Shown in pieces: positions 51,517 through 62,828 of a DNA stretch of 64,000 bases. The stretch lies in contig NZ_LMEP01000001.1 in the NCBI RefSeq assembly GCF_001426405.1, positions 790,257-854,256 of the forward strand. The letters run 5' to 3'. Position numbers and translations under genes: made by a program. Source of the DNA: Streptomyces sp. Root1304. Lineage in GTDB: Bacteria > Actinomycetota > Actinomycetes > Streptomycetales > Streptomycetaceae. The notes beneath the pieces were generated by a model. That model was not told the origin of the DNA, searched no databases, and saw only the letters and a list, made by a program, of their open reading frames with translations. Numbering within the stretch: position 1 is the first letter of the stretch; each line of letters opens with the position of its first letter.

Positions 51517-51530
51517 ACTGTCTCGACAGT
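51517..51530. promoter_or_regulatory. Palindrome ACTGTC-TC-GACAGT in divergent gap
   Basis: A perfect 6-bp arm palindrome lies 41 bp from the membrane-gene start and 69 bp from the sigma-factor start. TGTC elements are typical of ECF41-type promoters, so it could be a regulatory site for self-control. Inference from position only. Confidence 0.4.
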
Positions 51531-51598
51531 CCGACGAAACGGAGCCGCGAAGTGTGAGGCGACGTGCGCCGACCGGGGGAATCAGGAGCTTCGCCGTC

Positions 51599-52585
51599 AT
51601 GAGCACTCGCACCGGGACCGACCCCGCCGCCCTCCTCCGCGAGCGGCCCCTGCTCCTCAACATCGCCTACCGGCTGCTCGGTTCGCTCACCGAGGCCGAG
51701 GACGCCGTGCAGGAGGCGTACGCCCGCTGGTACGCCATGCCGCCGGAGAAGCAGGCCGCCGTCGACGCCCCCGGGGCCTGGCTGACCACCGTCACCGGCC
51801 GCGTCTGCCTCGACCTGCTCGGGTCGGCGCGGGCCCGGCGCGAGCGCTACGTCGGCGAGTGGGTCCCCGAGCCGCTGCCCGACCGCTCGGAGTGGATCGG
51901 CGGGGCGGCGGGCGGCCGGGTGCCCGCCGATCCCGCCGACCGGGTCACCCTCGACGAGTCCGTCAGCATGGCGTTCCTCGTCGTCCTGGAGTCGATGACC
52001 CCCGCCGAGCGGGTCGCCTTCGTCCTCCACGACGTCTTCCGTTACCCCTTCCCCGAGGTCGCCGGGATCGTCGGCCGGACGCCCGCCGCCTGCCGGCAGC
52101 TCGCCTCCTCGGGGCGCCGCCGGGTCCGCGCCGCGCACGCCCCCGCCGTACCGGCGGCCGGGCAGGCCGGTCTCGTACGGCACTTCAAGGAGGCCTGGGA
52201 GGCCGGGGACATCCAGGCCGTCGTCGGGCTCCTCGACCCCGACGCCACGATGACCGCGGACGGCGGCGGGCTCGTCGGAACGGCCCTGCGGCCGGTCGTC
52301 GGCAGCCGGAGCATCGCCGAGTACCTCGTGTTCATCGCCGCCAAGGCCCCCGGCCTGACCCTCCTGGAACGCACGGTCAACGGCCGGCCGGGGCTGGTCG
52401 CCCAGCACTCCGGCGTGACCGTGACCGTGGCGGCCTTCGACCTCACCGGCGACCGCGTCGGCCGCATCTGGGCGGTCCGCAACCCGGAGAAGCTCCGGGC
52501 CTGGGCCGCCCTCGACGCCGGGTCTCCGGGCAGCCCCGGAGACCCCGGCACCCCCGCCCCGGCTACTGACCCAGCCGGTACCTGA
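51599..52585 (+). CDS. ECF41-type sigma factor (SigJ-like)
   Basis: The 328-residue protein has ECF sigma regions 2 (LLNIAYRLLGSLTEAEDAVQEAYARWY) and 4 (MTPAERVAFVLHDVFRYPFPEVAGIVGRTPAACRQLASSGRRRVR), linked by a WVPEPLP segment. A C-terminal SnoaL-like domain ends IWAVRNPEKL. The WLPEP-like and NPDKL-like motifs define the ECF41 group, whose C-terminal domain controls activity without a separate anti-sigma. ATG 51599 has AGGAG eleven bases upstream. Its end overlaps the convergent NRPS gene by 23 bp. Confidence 0.9.
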   Translation: MSTRTGTDPAALLRERPLLLNIAYRLLGSLTEAEDAVQEAYARWYAMPPEKQAAVDAPGAWLTTVTGRVCLDLLGSARARRERYVGEWVPEPLPDRSEWIGGAAGGRVPADPADRVTLDESVSMAFLVVLESMTPAERVAFVLHDVFRYPFPEVAGIVGRTPAACRQLASSGRRRVRAAHAPAVPAAGQAGLVRHFKEAWEAGDIQAVVGLLDPDATMTADGGGLVGTALRPVVGSRSIAEYLVFIAAKAPGLTLLERTVNGRPGLVAQHSGVTVTVAAFDLTGDRVGRIWAVRNPEKLRAWAALDAGSPGSPGDPGTPAPATDPAGT

Positions 52586-55500
52586 TCTTCTTCGTCAGTT
52601 CCCTCAGGTCCGGCTGCCGCAGCAGGCTGTAGTGGTCCGCGTCCAGCTCCACCACCGTCGGCGGGCGCGTCGACCAGCCCTCCGCATTCTCCAGGAACGA
52701 GTAGTCGTCCCCCGCCGCCTTGAAGAGCGTCACGGGGCAGCGCGCCTGACGCTCACTCAACTCCTTGAAGGTGTACGTGAACTCGAAGGTCTCCTCGACG
52801 ATCGCCACGATCCGGCCGATCAGATCGGGGTCCAGGGCCGGGAAGCGGTCCGCGACGTGCGCGACGAACGTCGCCCGGTCCCGGACCTCCGGCGGAAGCT
52901 CCTCGATCGCCCCCGAGAACACCGAGTTGAGGATCGTCACGAACGCCGGGTTGTCGTACGTCGCCCCGCCCGTCTCCGCCGACCGGACCTTCGGGGAACC
53001 CGGAGCGATCAGGAAGAGGTTCTCGACCTGCTCCCCCGCCGCTTCGAGCAGGTGCGCCGACTCGAAGGCGACCCGGGCGCCGAAGGAGTAGCCCCACAGG
53101 GTGTACGGGCCCGCCGGCTGGCGCCGCCGGATCGCCTCCACGTCCGCCGCCGCCATGTCACGGATGGTGTCGTACGGTTCCTCGCCCCGGTTGATGCCGT
53201 AGGCCTGCACCCCGTAGAAGGGGCGGTCGATGCCGATCTCCTCCGCGAGGTGCCGCAGGTTCATCGTGTAGCCGCCGAGACCCGGCCAGCAGTAGACCGG
53301 CGGGCGGGCGCCCGGCGCGTGGAGCCGGACCAGGCGGGAGGCGGGGGTCGCGGCGGCGCCGTCCAGCTGGTGGGCGAGCTTCTCGATCGTCGGGCGGTCG
53401 AAGAGGATCTGGAGCGGCAGCGCCGCGCCGAACTCGCGGTTGATCCTCGTGACGAGCGCGACCGCGATCAGCGAGTTCCCGCCCGACTCGAAGAAGTCGT
53501 CGAGGACGGAGACCGCCCCGGACTCCTCGTACTTGAGGGCCGCCGCCCAGATCTCCGCGAGCCTGCTCTCCGTGCGGGTGCGCGGGACGACGTGCGGGCG
53601 GCCGTGCAGGCCCGCGTTGACGACCGCGAGTTCGCCGAGCGCCTTCGTGTCGACCTTGCCGTTCGCGGACAGCGGCAGCCGGTCGAGGACCACGACCCGG
53701 TTCGGGATCATGTAGTCCGGCAGGTGGTGGACGAGGTCGTCGCGGATCATCTCCGCCGGACCCTTCATGTGGACGGTGTCCTCGTACATGCCCTCGCTCA
53801 GCCGCTGCTCCTCGGAGACCCGGCCGCCGACGAAGAAGTACGAGGGGCCGGTCTCCCGGCCGGCCGCCGTCAGGATCTCGTCGACACGGCGGGCGGCGGG
53901 CAGCGGATGGCCGGACTTCGAGCTGTAGCCGGAGGACATGAACCCGAGGCCGTGGCCGCCGAGCTGGAGGCGCTGGAGCGCGCGACCGAGGTCGACGTAC
54001 GCCCGTCCCGTCTCCGCCGTGCGGCTGATCACCGTGATGCCGAGCGCCGCCCGCTCGTAGACCGCCTGGTTGATCGCGATCACGTGCTTCTTCTCGACGA
54101 GGGAGGGCGAGACCGGGCGTAAGCCGCCCTGCTCGTAGGCGTACTGGCCGGCCGGGAGGTCCGTCACCCGGCCCGGGTGCGCCTGGACGTAGACGTCGAC
54201 CTCGGGGTCGGCGCGGCACTCCTCGTCGTACGGGTGGATCTCGTACGAGGCCTCCCCGGCCCCCGCGCCCCCGGAACCGGCCTCACCGGGCGCCGACGCC
54301 CCCCACGGCCTGATGTCCAGCCCGTACCCCGGCAGGATCTCCTCGAACAGGCCCACCATGTGGCCCGTCTCGATCTCCAGGACCTCCTGGATGTTGTTCC
54401 GGTAGACCGGCTCGATCGCTTCCCGCCGCCCCCGGAACGACACCCGCAAGCACGGTTCGCCCTCGCCCCCGGCCGCCTCCGTCAGGTACAGCCGGTGCCG
54501 GACCGGGTGGTAGTAGTACGTGCCCGGCTCCAGGCCCGTGATCCCGCGCGCCTCCACGTACAGCTGGGTGGCGTACAGGGCGCCCGGGGACGCGAAGCCG
54601 TACTTCGGGAGCAGGCGTTCCTCGCTGGTGAACTGGCCGAACCAGCGCAGGACCTCGCCCAGGTCGCCCACCGTCAGGCCGGCGATCGTCCGGGAGCCGA
54701 TGCCCTCGGGGCGGCGGGCCAGGGCCGCGAGGACGTCGGCGCGGGTGACCTCGCCGCCCTCGTAGAAGCGGTAGGTCTTGCGGGCGAAGACGGTGCGGCG
54801 CATCCGCTCGGTGGGGGTGACGCCCGGCAGGACGACGACGGGGCGGCCCGCGAGGTCGGCGTCGTCGCGGGTGCCCGCGTCGGAGAGCTGCGCCTTGACC
54901 TGGAGCTTGGACTCCTTGGACTGGTGGTGGGCGCCGTGGTTGCCCTGGTCCATCAGGGCCGCTTCCTTCGGGGACAGCTCGACGCAGGCGACCAGGTTCT
55001 GGAAGCCGGTGCGGGGCTCGTCCTTCACGATCACGGCCGCGTTCTTCACCCAGTCGTGGTTCTCGACGGCGAGCGCGATCTCGTCCAGCTCGACGCGGAA
55101 GCCGCGGAGCTTGATCTGGTTGTCGGCGCGTCCGGCGAACTGGACGGTGCCGTCCTCGTTCCAGTGGGCGAGGTCGCCGGTGCGGTAGAGGCGCTCGCCG
55201 GTCCCGGTGGTGACGAATCGTTCCGCCGTCAGCTCGGGACGGTCCAGGTACCCCCGCGCCACCTGGACCCCGCCGATGCACAGCTCGCCGTCGCGGATGT
55301 GGAAGGTGGTGTCGTACGCGGGTCTGCCGATGGGTATCGCGGCCGGCCCGTCGGCGGTGAGCGTCGCACGGTCGACCGTGTGCGAGGAGGCGTTGATGGT
55401 GCACTCGGTGGGGCCGTAGAGATTGATCAGCTCGGCGGCGGGCAGCTCGGCGAGGAGCTGCGCGGCCAGGTTGCGGGAGAGGATCTCGCCGCCCGAGTAC

Positions 55501-56306
55501 ACCCGGCGGAGGCTGGTGCAGGTGCCGAGGCGCTCGGTGTCGACGAGGGCCTGGAGGAGGGTCGGGACGCCCTGGAGCATGGTCGCGCCATGGGCGCGGA
55601 TCGCGTCGACGAGGGCCTCCGGGTCCCGGTAGCAGCCGGGCGGGCCGACGGCGACGCGGGCGCCCACAGCCGGGGCGAGGATCTCCCACTGGGCGGCGTC
55701 GAAGCTCATGGGGGTCTTCTGCAGGACGGTCGCGCCGGGGCGCAGCCGGTGCTCGGCGGCCATCCAGCGCATCTGGGCGACGATCGAGCGGTGCTCGACC
55801 ATGACGCCCTTGGGCTTTCCGGTGGAGCCGGAGGTGTAGATGACGTACGCGAGGTCGCACTCGTCGATGCCGTACGGGACCACCTCCTCGCCCGCCCTCC
55901 GCCAGGCGTGCCGGACGGCGTCCTGGAGGGTGACGACGGTGGTGCCGGGCGGGGCGAGCGCGGTGACGCGGTCGCGGTGGCGGTCCTGGGTGAAGACGAT
56001 CCGGGCGCCGCTGTCCTCGATCATGTAGCGGACGCGCTCCTCCGGGTACTCCGGGGAGAGGGGGACGTAGGCGGCGCCGGAGCACAGGACGCCCCAGGCC
56101 CCGATCACCAGTTCGAGTGAGGGATCGACGTGGACGCCGACGCGGGTGTCCTTCGTCGCGCCGAGCGTCCGCAGGTACGCGGCGAGGACGAGGGCGCCCT
56201 CCGACAGCTCCCGGAAGGTGAGCGTCTCGCCCTCGTACACCACGGCGGTGGCGTCGGGCCGTTCCAGTGTCTCGGCGTGGAGCAGCCGGTCGAGCGTGCT
56301 GGGCAT
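52563..56306 (-). CDS. Single-module NRPS, A-Ox-T-TE, indigoidine-synthetase type
   Basis: The 1247-residue protein has an adenylation domain (about 1-430 and 830-890) with YTSGSTGKPKG, NLYGPTE, YRTGD and NQIKLRGFRVEL. An inserted SagB-type flavin oxidase domain (about 500-830) contains VFARKTYRFYEGGEV. Motif A10 (LPLSANGKVD), a carrier domain (FFESGGNSLIA) and a thioesterase (GYSFGARVAFESA) follow. This is the BpsA/IndC architecture and length, which condenses two glutamines to blue indigoidine. GAGGAACGCC precedes ATG 56306. It ends the SAM-cycle operon. The substrate should be checked, not assumed. Confidence 0.85.
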   Translation of the reverse strand: MPSTLDRLLHAETLERPDATAVVYEGETLTFRELSEGALVLAAYLRTLGATKDTRVGVHVDPSLELVIGAWGVLCSGAAYVPLSPEYPEERVRYMIEDSGARIVFTQDRHRDRVTALAPPGTTVVTLQDAVRHAWRRAGEEVVPYGIDECDLAYVIYTSGSTGKPKGVMVEHRSIVAQMRWMAAEHRLRPGATVLQKTPMSFDAAQWEILAPAVGARVAVGPPGCYRDPEALVDAIRAHGATMLQGVPTLLQALVDTERLGTCTSLRRVYSGGEILSRNLAAQLLAELPAAELINLYGPTECTINASSHTVDRATLTADGPAAIPIGRPAYDTTFHIRDGELCIGGVQVARGYLDRPELTAERFVTTGTGERLYRTGDLAHWNEDGTVQFAGRADNQIKLRGFRVELDEIALAVENHDWVKNAAVIVKDEPRTGFQNLVACVELSPKEAALMDQGNHGAHHQSKESKLQVKAQLSDAGTRDDADLAGRPVVVLPGVTPTERMRRTVFARKTYRFYEGGEVTRADVLAALARRPEGIGSRTIAGLTVGDLGEVLRWFGQFTSEERLLPKYGFASPGALYATQLYVEARGITGLEPGTYYYHPVRHRLYLTEAAGGEGEPCLRVSFRGRREAIEPVYRNNIQEVLEIETGHMVGLFEEILPGYGLDIRPWGASAPGEAGSGGAGAGEASYEIHPYDEECRADPEVDVYVQAHPGRVTDLPAGQYAYEQGGLRPVSPSLVEKKHVIAINQAVYERAALGITVISRTAETGRAYVDLGRALQRLQLGGHGLGFMSSGYSSKSGHPLPAARRVDEILTAAGRETGPSYFFVGGRVSEEQRLSEGMYEDTVHMKGPAEMIRDDLVHHLPDYMIPNRVVVLDRLPLSANGKVDTKALGELAVVNAGLHGRPHVVPRTRTESRLAEIWAAALKYEESGAVSVLDDFFESGGNSLIAVALVTRINREFGAALPLQILFDRPTIEKLAHQLDGAAATPASRLVRLHAPGARPPVYCWPGLGGYTMNLRHLAEEIGIDRPFYGVQAYGINRGEEPYDTIRDMAAADVEAIRRRQPAGPYTLWGYSFGARVAFESAHLLEAAGEQVENLFLIAPGSPKVRSAETGGATYDNPAFVTILNSVFSGAIEELPPEVRDRATFVAHVADRFPALDPDLIGRIVAIVEETFEFTYTFKELSERQARCPVTLFKAAGDDYSFLENAEGWSTRPPTVVELDADHYSLLRQPDLRELTKKIRYRLGQ

Positions 56307-56364
56307 GGCGTTCCTCTGGAGGAAGGGGGCGACGGGGACCCGGGCCCGGCGCCCCCGCCGGCCC

Positions 56365-57051
56365 TCAGCGGTAGATGAGCAGTTCGTGTTCGGTCGCACC
56401 GGTCAGCTCGTAGCGGGTCCGGACCAGCGGGCGGCCCGCGTAGATCCGGATCAGGGTGGCGGCGTCCCCCTTGAAGGAGGCCGGCGGGCGGCCCTCGACG
56501 GGGTTGCCGAGGGCCACCGGGGTGGCGTCCCGGTCCGCGAGGACGCCCACCAGGCGGGGCGTCTCCCGCTTGCGGCTCGTCACCGAGAGGAGCGGCAGGG
56601 CGAGGTCGAGGCTCTCGCCGCAGTAGGCGCCGGGTTCGCCGAAGGCCTCCCGTACGTCTCCGGCGTGGACCCACTCGCCGAGCGCGACGGCGTCGAGCCT
56701 GCCGTCCTCGCGCGCCGCGATGACCGGTCCCGCCTCGGTGAGGCCGCGTTCCAGTTCGTCGAGGATCCGGCCGAGCGGCCACTCCTCCCGCTCGGCCACG
56801 TCGCAGGCGTTGGCCTCGGGCAGGAACACCCCCTCTTCGAGCCGGCCCTCGACGATCCGCACGAGGGCCGCCCCGCAGTGGGCGAGGACCTGCCGCGCCG
56901 TCCAGCCGGGGCAGGCGGTACGCAGCTCGTACGCCTCCTCGGAGGTGCGGCGGAGCAGCGGCATCAGCAGGTCCCGCTCCGTCCTCAGGAGCCGGTCCGG
57001 TAGCCACGGGTCGCGCACGTCGGGCGCGTCACCTGGGTCGTCGGTACACAT
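56365..57051 (-). CDS. DinB/mycothiol-dependent maleylpyruvate isomerase N-terminal family protein
   Basis: The 228-residue protein has RTACPGWTARQVLAHCGAALVRIVEG and LGEWVHAGDVREAFGE, matching the DinB-like metal-binding helical bundle of MDMPI-type proteins that use mycothiol. It ends YELTGATEHELLIYR, resembling the small C-terminal domain of this group. It lies 6 bp after ahcY and 58 bp before the NRPS gene in the same operon. It may be a mycothiol-dependent enzyme of the pathway; the role is inference. Confidence 0.8.
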   Translation of the reverse strand: MCTDDPGDAPDVRDPWLPDRLLRTERDLLMPLLRRTSEEAYELRTACPGWTARQVLAHCGAALVRIVEGRLEEGVFLPEANACDVAEREEWPLGRILDELERGLTEAGPVIAAREDGRLDAVALGEWVHAGDVREAFGEPGAYCGESLDLALPLLSVTSRKRETPRLVGVLADRDATPVALGNPVEGRPPASFKGDAATLIRIYAGRPLVRTRYELTGATEHELLIYR

Positions 57052-57057
57052 GCGTCC

Positions 57058-58420
<1,363 letters not shown>

Positions 58421-58428
<8 letters not shown>

Positions 58429-59299
58429 GTGCGGCAACTCTCCTTGCGCTGAGGATGGTTCGGTGGATGTGCAGGGCCGCCGTCGACTTGTTCAGCGTGA
58501 TGTAGTGCAGGCCGGGCGCGCCCTCGTCGAGCAGCCGCAGGCCCATCCGCGTGGCGTGCTCGACGCCGATGCGGTACGCGGCGGCCGGGTCGTCCTTCGC
58601 CGCCTCCAGGCGGTGCGCCAGGTCCTCGGGGAACGCGGCGTCGCTCAGCTCCGCGAAGCGCCGGATCTGGCGTACGTCGGTGGCCGGCATGATCTCCGGG
58701 ATGATCGGGGTGTCGCAGCCGGCGGCCGCCACCCGGTCCCGCAGCCGCAGATAGTCCTCGGGGTCGAAGAACATCTGCGTGATGGCGTAGTCGGCCCCGG
58801 CCCGGCACTTGGCGACGAAGTGCGCCAGGTCCTCCGCCGGGCCCCGGGACCTCGGGTGACCCTCCGGGAAGGCGGCCACCCCGATCCGGAAGTCGCCCAG
58901 CGAACGCACCAGCTCGACGAGTTCGTAGGCGTAGCGGAAGCCCTGCGGGTGCGGGGTCCAGGCGCCGCGCGGGTCGCCCGGCGGGTCGCCGCGCAGCACG
59001 AGGACGTCCCTGACCCCGGCGTCCGCGTACGCGCCGATGATGGCCCGCAGCTCGGCGACCGAGTGTCCGACGGCCGTCAGATGCGCGACGGGCCGCAGGG
59101 TCGTCTCCGTGACGATCCGCTGGGTGACGTCGATGGTCCGGTCGCGGGACGAGCCGCCCGCGCCGTACGTCACGGAGACGAAGTCCGGGGACAGCGCCTC
59201 CACCCGGCGGATCGCGTCCCACAGGGTCTGCTCGCCCCGGTCGGTCTTCGGCGGGAAGAACTCGAAGGAGAACGTGGGGTTCACGCACGTGGGGTTCAC
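58421..59299 (-). CDS. metF: Methylenetetrahydrofolate reductase
   Basis: The 292-residue TIM-barrel flavoenzyme supplies 5-methyl-THF to methionine synthase. [36 protein letters not shown] and [11 protein letters not shown] mark MetF. GTG 59299 has GGGAGG nine bases upstream and overlaps the metH stop (GTGA). The first codons contain a 15-bp tandem repeat (GTGAACCCCACGTGC twice, last base pair varying), so a second GTG at 59284 is also in frame. Confidence 0.95.
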
Positions 59300-62200
59300 A
59301 GGCGCCGGCCTCCCGCGTTGAAGTAGCTCGCCTCCGGGTGGTGGACGACGATCGCGTCCGTCGACTGCTCGGGGTGCAGCTGGTACTCCTCCGACAGCTC
59401 GACCCCGATCCGCTCCGGGCGGAGCAGGGCGGCGATCTTCGCCCGGTCCTCCAGGTCGGGGCAGGCCGGATAGCCGAGGGAGTAGCGGCAGCCCCGGTAC
59501 TCGGTGCGCAGCATCCCTTCGAGGCCCGCCGGCTCCGAGGCCCCGGCGATGCCCCACTCGGCGCGCACCCCGGCGTGCCAGTACTCGGCCAGGGCCTCCG
59601 CCAACTGGACGGAGAGGCCGTGGAGTTCGAGGTAGTCGCGGTAGGCGTCGGCGGCGAAGAGACGGGCGGTCTCCTCCCCGATGCGGGAGCCGACGGTGAC
59701 GACCTGGAGGGCGACCGCGTCCACCTCGCCGGAGTCCTCGGCGCGGTGGAAGTCGGCCAGGCAGAGGCGGCGGCCCCGCTGCTGGCGGGGGAAGGAGAAG
59801 CGGGTCCGCTCGCCTCCGTCCTCGTCCAGGACGATCAGGTCGTCGCCCTTGGACACACAGGGGAACCAGCCGTACACGACGGCCGCTTCGACCAGGTCCT
59901 CGCGCTCGATCCGGTCGAGCAGGGCCCGCAGCCGCGGCCTGCCCTCCGTCTCGATGGTCGCGTTGTCCTTCAGTCCCCACTGGCCCTTGAAGAGGGCGGT
60001 CTCGTCGAGCCAGGGGGCGTACTCCGCGAGCGGGATGCCCTGGACGACCTTCGTCCCGAGGAAGGGGGGCTCGGGCACGGGGTTGTCGGCGGCGACGTCG
60101 GAGCGGCCGGCCGGCTCGGGCTCCCGGACCTCCACCACGGGCGTCTCCCGCTTGGGGACCCGGCGCGGCTTGAGCGGCGGCAGTACGGCTCCGGGGACGC
60201 CGCGCTTGACGCCCATGAGCGCGTCCATGAGACGCAGGCCCTCGAAGGCGTCCCGGGCGTACCGCACCTCGCCCTCGTACAGCTCGTGCAGGTCCTGCTC
60301 GACGTACGCCCTGGTCAGGGCGGCGCCGCCGAGGATCACGGGGAACTTCGCGGCCAGTCCCCGGCCGTTCAGCTCCTGGAGGTTCTCCTTCATGATCACG
60401 GTGGACTTCACGAGGAGACCGGACATGCCGATGACGTCGGCCCGGTGCTCCTCCGCCGCCTCCAGGATCGCGGAGACCGGCTGCTTGATGCCGATGTTGA
60501 CGACGTTGTAGCCGTTGTTGGACAGGATGATGTCGACGAGGTTCTTGCCGATGTCGTGGACGTCGCGTTGTAGCCGTTGTTGGACAGGATGATGTCGACG
60601 AGGTTCTTGCCGATGTCGTGGACGTCGCCGCGGACGGTGGCGAGCACGATCGTGCCCTTCCCCTCCGCGTCCGACTTCTCCATGTGCGGTTCCAGATGGG
60701 CCACGGCCGTCTTCATGACCTCGGCGGACTGGAGCACGAACGGCAGCTGCATCTGGCCCGAGCCGAACAGCTCACCGACGGTCTTCATGCCGTCGAGCAG
60801 CACCTCGTTGACGATCTCCAGAGCCGGACGCGACTCCAGGGCCTCGTCGAGGTCCGCCTCCAGACCGTTCTTCTCGCCGTCGACGATCCGCCGCTTCAGC
60901 CGCTCGTCCAGCGGCAGCGCGAGGAGTTCCTCGGCCTTGCCGGCCTTGAGGGACTTCGCCGTCGCGCCCTCGAACATCTCCAGGAAACGCTGCAGCGGGT
61001 CGTACCCCTCGCGGCGCCGGTCGTGGATCAGATCGAGCGCCACCTCGACCTGCTCCGCCTCCAGACGGGCGATCGGCAGGATCTTCGAGGCGTGCACGAT
61101 CGCCGAGTCCAGGCCCGCCTTCACGCACTCGTCGAGGAAGACCGAGTTGAGGACGATCCGGGCGGCCGGATTCAGACCGAAGGAGATGTTGGAGAGGCCC
61201 AGGGTGGTCTGCACGTCCGGATGGCGGCGCTTCAGCTCGCGGATCGCCTCGATCGTGTGGATGCCGTCCCTGCGGGACTCCTCCTGACCGGTGCAGATCG
61301 TGAACGTGAGGGTGTCGATCAGGATGTCCGACTCCCTGATCCCCCAGTTCCCGGTCAGGTCGGCGATGATCCGCTGCGCCACCGCCACCTTGTGCCCGAC
61401 GCTGCGGGCCTGGCCCTCCTCGTCGATGGTCAGCGCCATCAGCGCCGCGCCGTGCTCCTTCGCGAGCGCCGTGACCTGCGCGAACCGCGACTCCGGCCCG
61501 TCGCCGTCCTCGTAGTTCACCGAGTTCACCACGGCCCGGCCGCCGAGCTTCTCCAGACCGGCCCGCAGCACCCCGATCTCCGTCGAGTCGAGGACGATCG
61601 GCAGCGTCGAGGCCGTCGCGAACCGGCCGGCCAGCTCCGCCATGTCCGCGGTGCCGTCCCGGCCCACGTAGTCCACGCACAGGTCGAGCATGTGCGCGCC
61701 CTCGCGGATCTGGTCCCGCGCCATCTCGACGCAGTCGTCCCAGCGGCCGTCGAGCATCGCCTCACGGAACTTCTTCGAGCCGTTGGCGTTGGTGCGCTCG
61801 CCGATCGCCAGGTACGCGGTGTCCTGCCGGAACGGCACGTGGCTGTAGAGGGAGGACGCGCCCGGCTCCGGCGTCGGCCGCCGGTCCAGGACGGCCGCGC
61901 CCCGCACCCGCTCCACGATCTCCCGCAGGTGCTCCGGGGTCGTCCCGCAGCAGCCGCCGACCAGGGCGGGCCCGTACTCGCGGACGAAGTTCTCCTGCGC
62001 GTCGGCCAGTTCGGCCGGCGACAGCGGATAGTGGGCGCCGTCCGAGGTGAGGACCGGCAGACCCGCGTTCGGCATGACCGAGATCGGGATCCGGGCGTGC
62101 CGGGACAGGTGCCGCAGGTGCTCGGCCATCTCCGCCGGGCCGGTCGCGCAGTTCAGGCCGATCATGTCGATGCCCAGCGGCTCCAGGGCCGTCAGCGCCG

Positions 62201-62828
62201 CCCCGATCTCCGAGCCGAGCAGCATGGTGCCCGTGGTCTCCACGGTGACCTGGACGATCACCGGCAGGTCCACACCCACCCAGTCCAGGGCCCGGCGGGC
62301 GCCGATGACGGCCGCCTTCGTCTGGAGCAGGTCCTGCGAGGTCTCGATGAGCAGGGCGTCCGCGCCGCCCCGGATCAGACCCTCCGCGTTCTGCTGGAAG
62401 GCCTCCCGCAGCGGCTCGTACGTCACGTGGCCGAGCGTCGGCAGCTTCGTACCGGGGCCCATGGAGCCGAGCACCCAGCGGGGGCGGCCGTCGGCGGCCG
62501 TGTGCGCGTCCGCCGACGTACGGGCGATCCGGGCGCCGGCCTCGGACAGCTCGTACACCTGGTTCTCGATGCCGTACTCGGCCAGCGCCGCCAGGTTCGC
62601 GCCGAAGGTGTTCGTCTCGACGCAGTCCACGCCCACCGAGAAGTAGGCGTCGTGGACGGAGGCGACGATGTCGGGGCGCGTGAGGTTGAGGATCTCGTTG
62701 CAGCCCTCCAGCTGCCGGAAGTCCTCCATCGTCGGGTCGGCGGCCTGGAGCATCGTGCCCATCGCCCCGTCGGCCACCACGACCCGCGTCGCGAACTCCT
62801 CCCGCAGGGAACGCCGGGCGGTACTCAC
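59296..62828 (-). pseudogene. metH: Cobalamin-dependent methionine synthase, frameshifted by 62-bp tandem duplication
   Basis: MetH makes methionine from homocysteine, using 5-methyl-THF and B12. The first frame (GTG 62828, coupled to the kinase stop as GTGA) holds the homocysteine domain (GGCCGTTPEHL), the folate domain and the B12 cap, down to [22 protein letters not shown]. It then shifts and stops at 60408. The second frame resumes as [20 protein letters not shown] and runs to the activation domain (stop at 59296). A perfect 62-bp repeat at 60504-60627 causes the break; without one copy the gene is 3471 bp, 1156 residues, normal for MetH. It is either a true mutation or an assembly error. 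Confidence 0.93.
60504..60627. repeat. Perfect 62-bp tandem duplication inside metH
   Basis: Copies at 60504-60565 and 60566-60627 are identical. Each encodes (minus strand) the [20 protein letters not shown] part of the B12-binding loop, including its lower-ligand histidine. Because 62 is not a multiple of three, it breaks the frame. Confidence 0.97.

Noticed and set aside
54177..56120. A long plus-strand frame over the NRPS adenylation domain
   Set aside because: No motif is present and the minus strand holds all adenylation core motifs.
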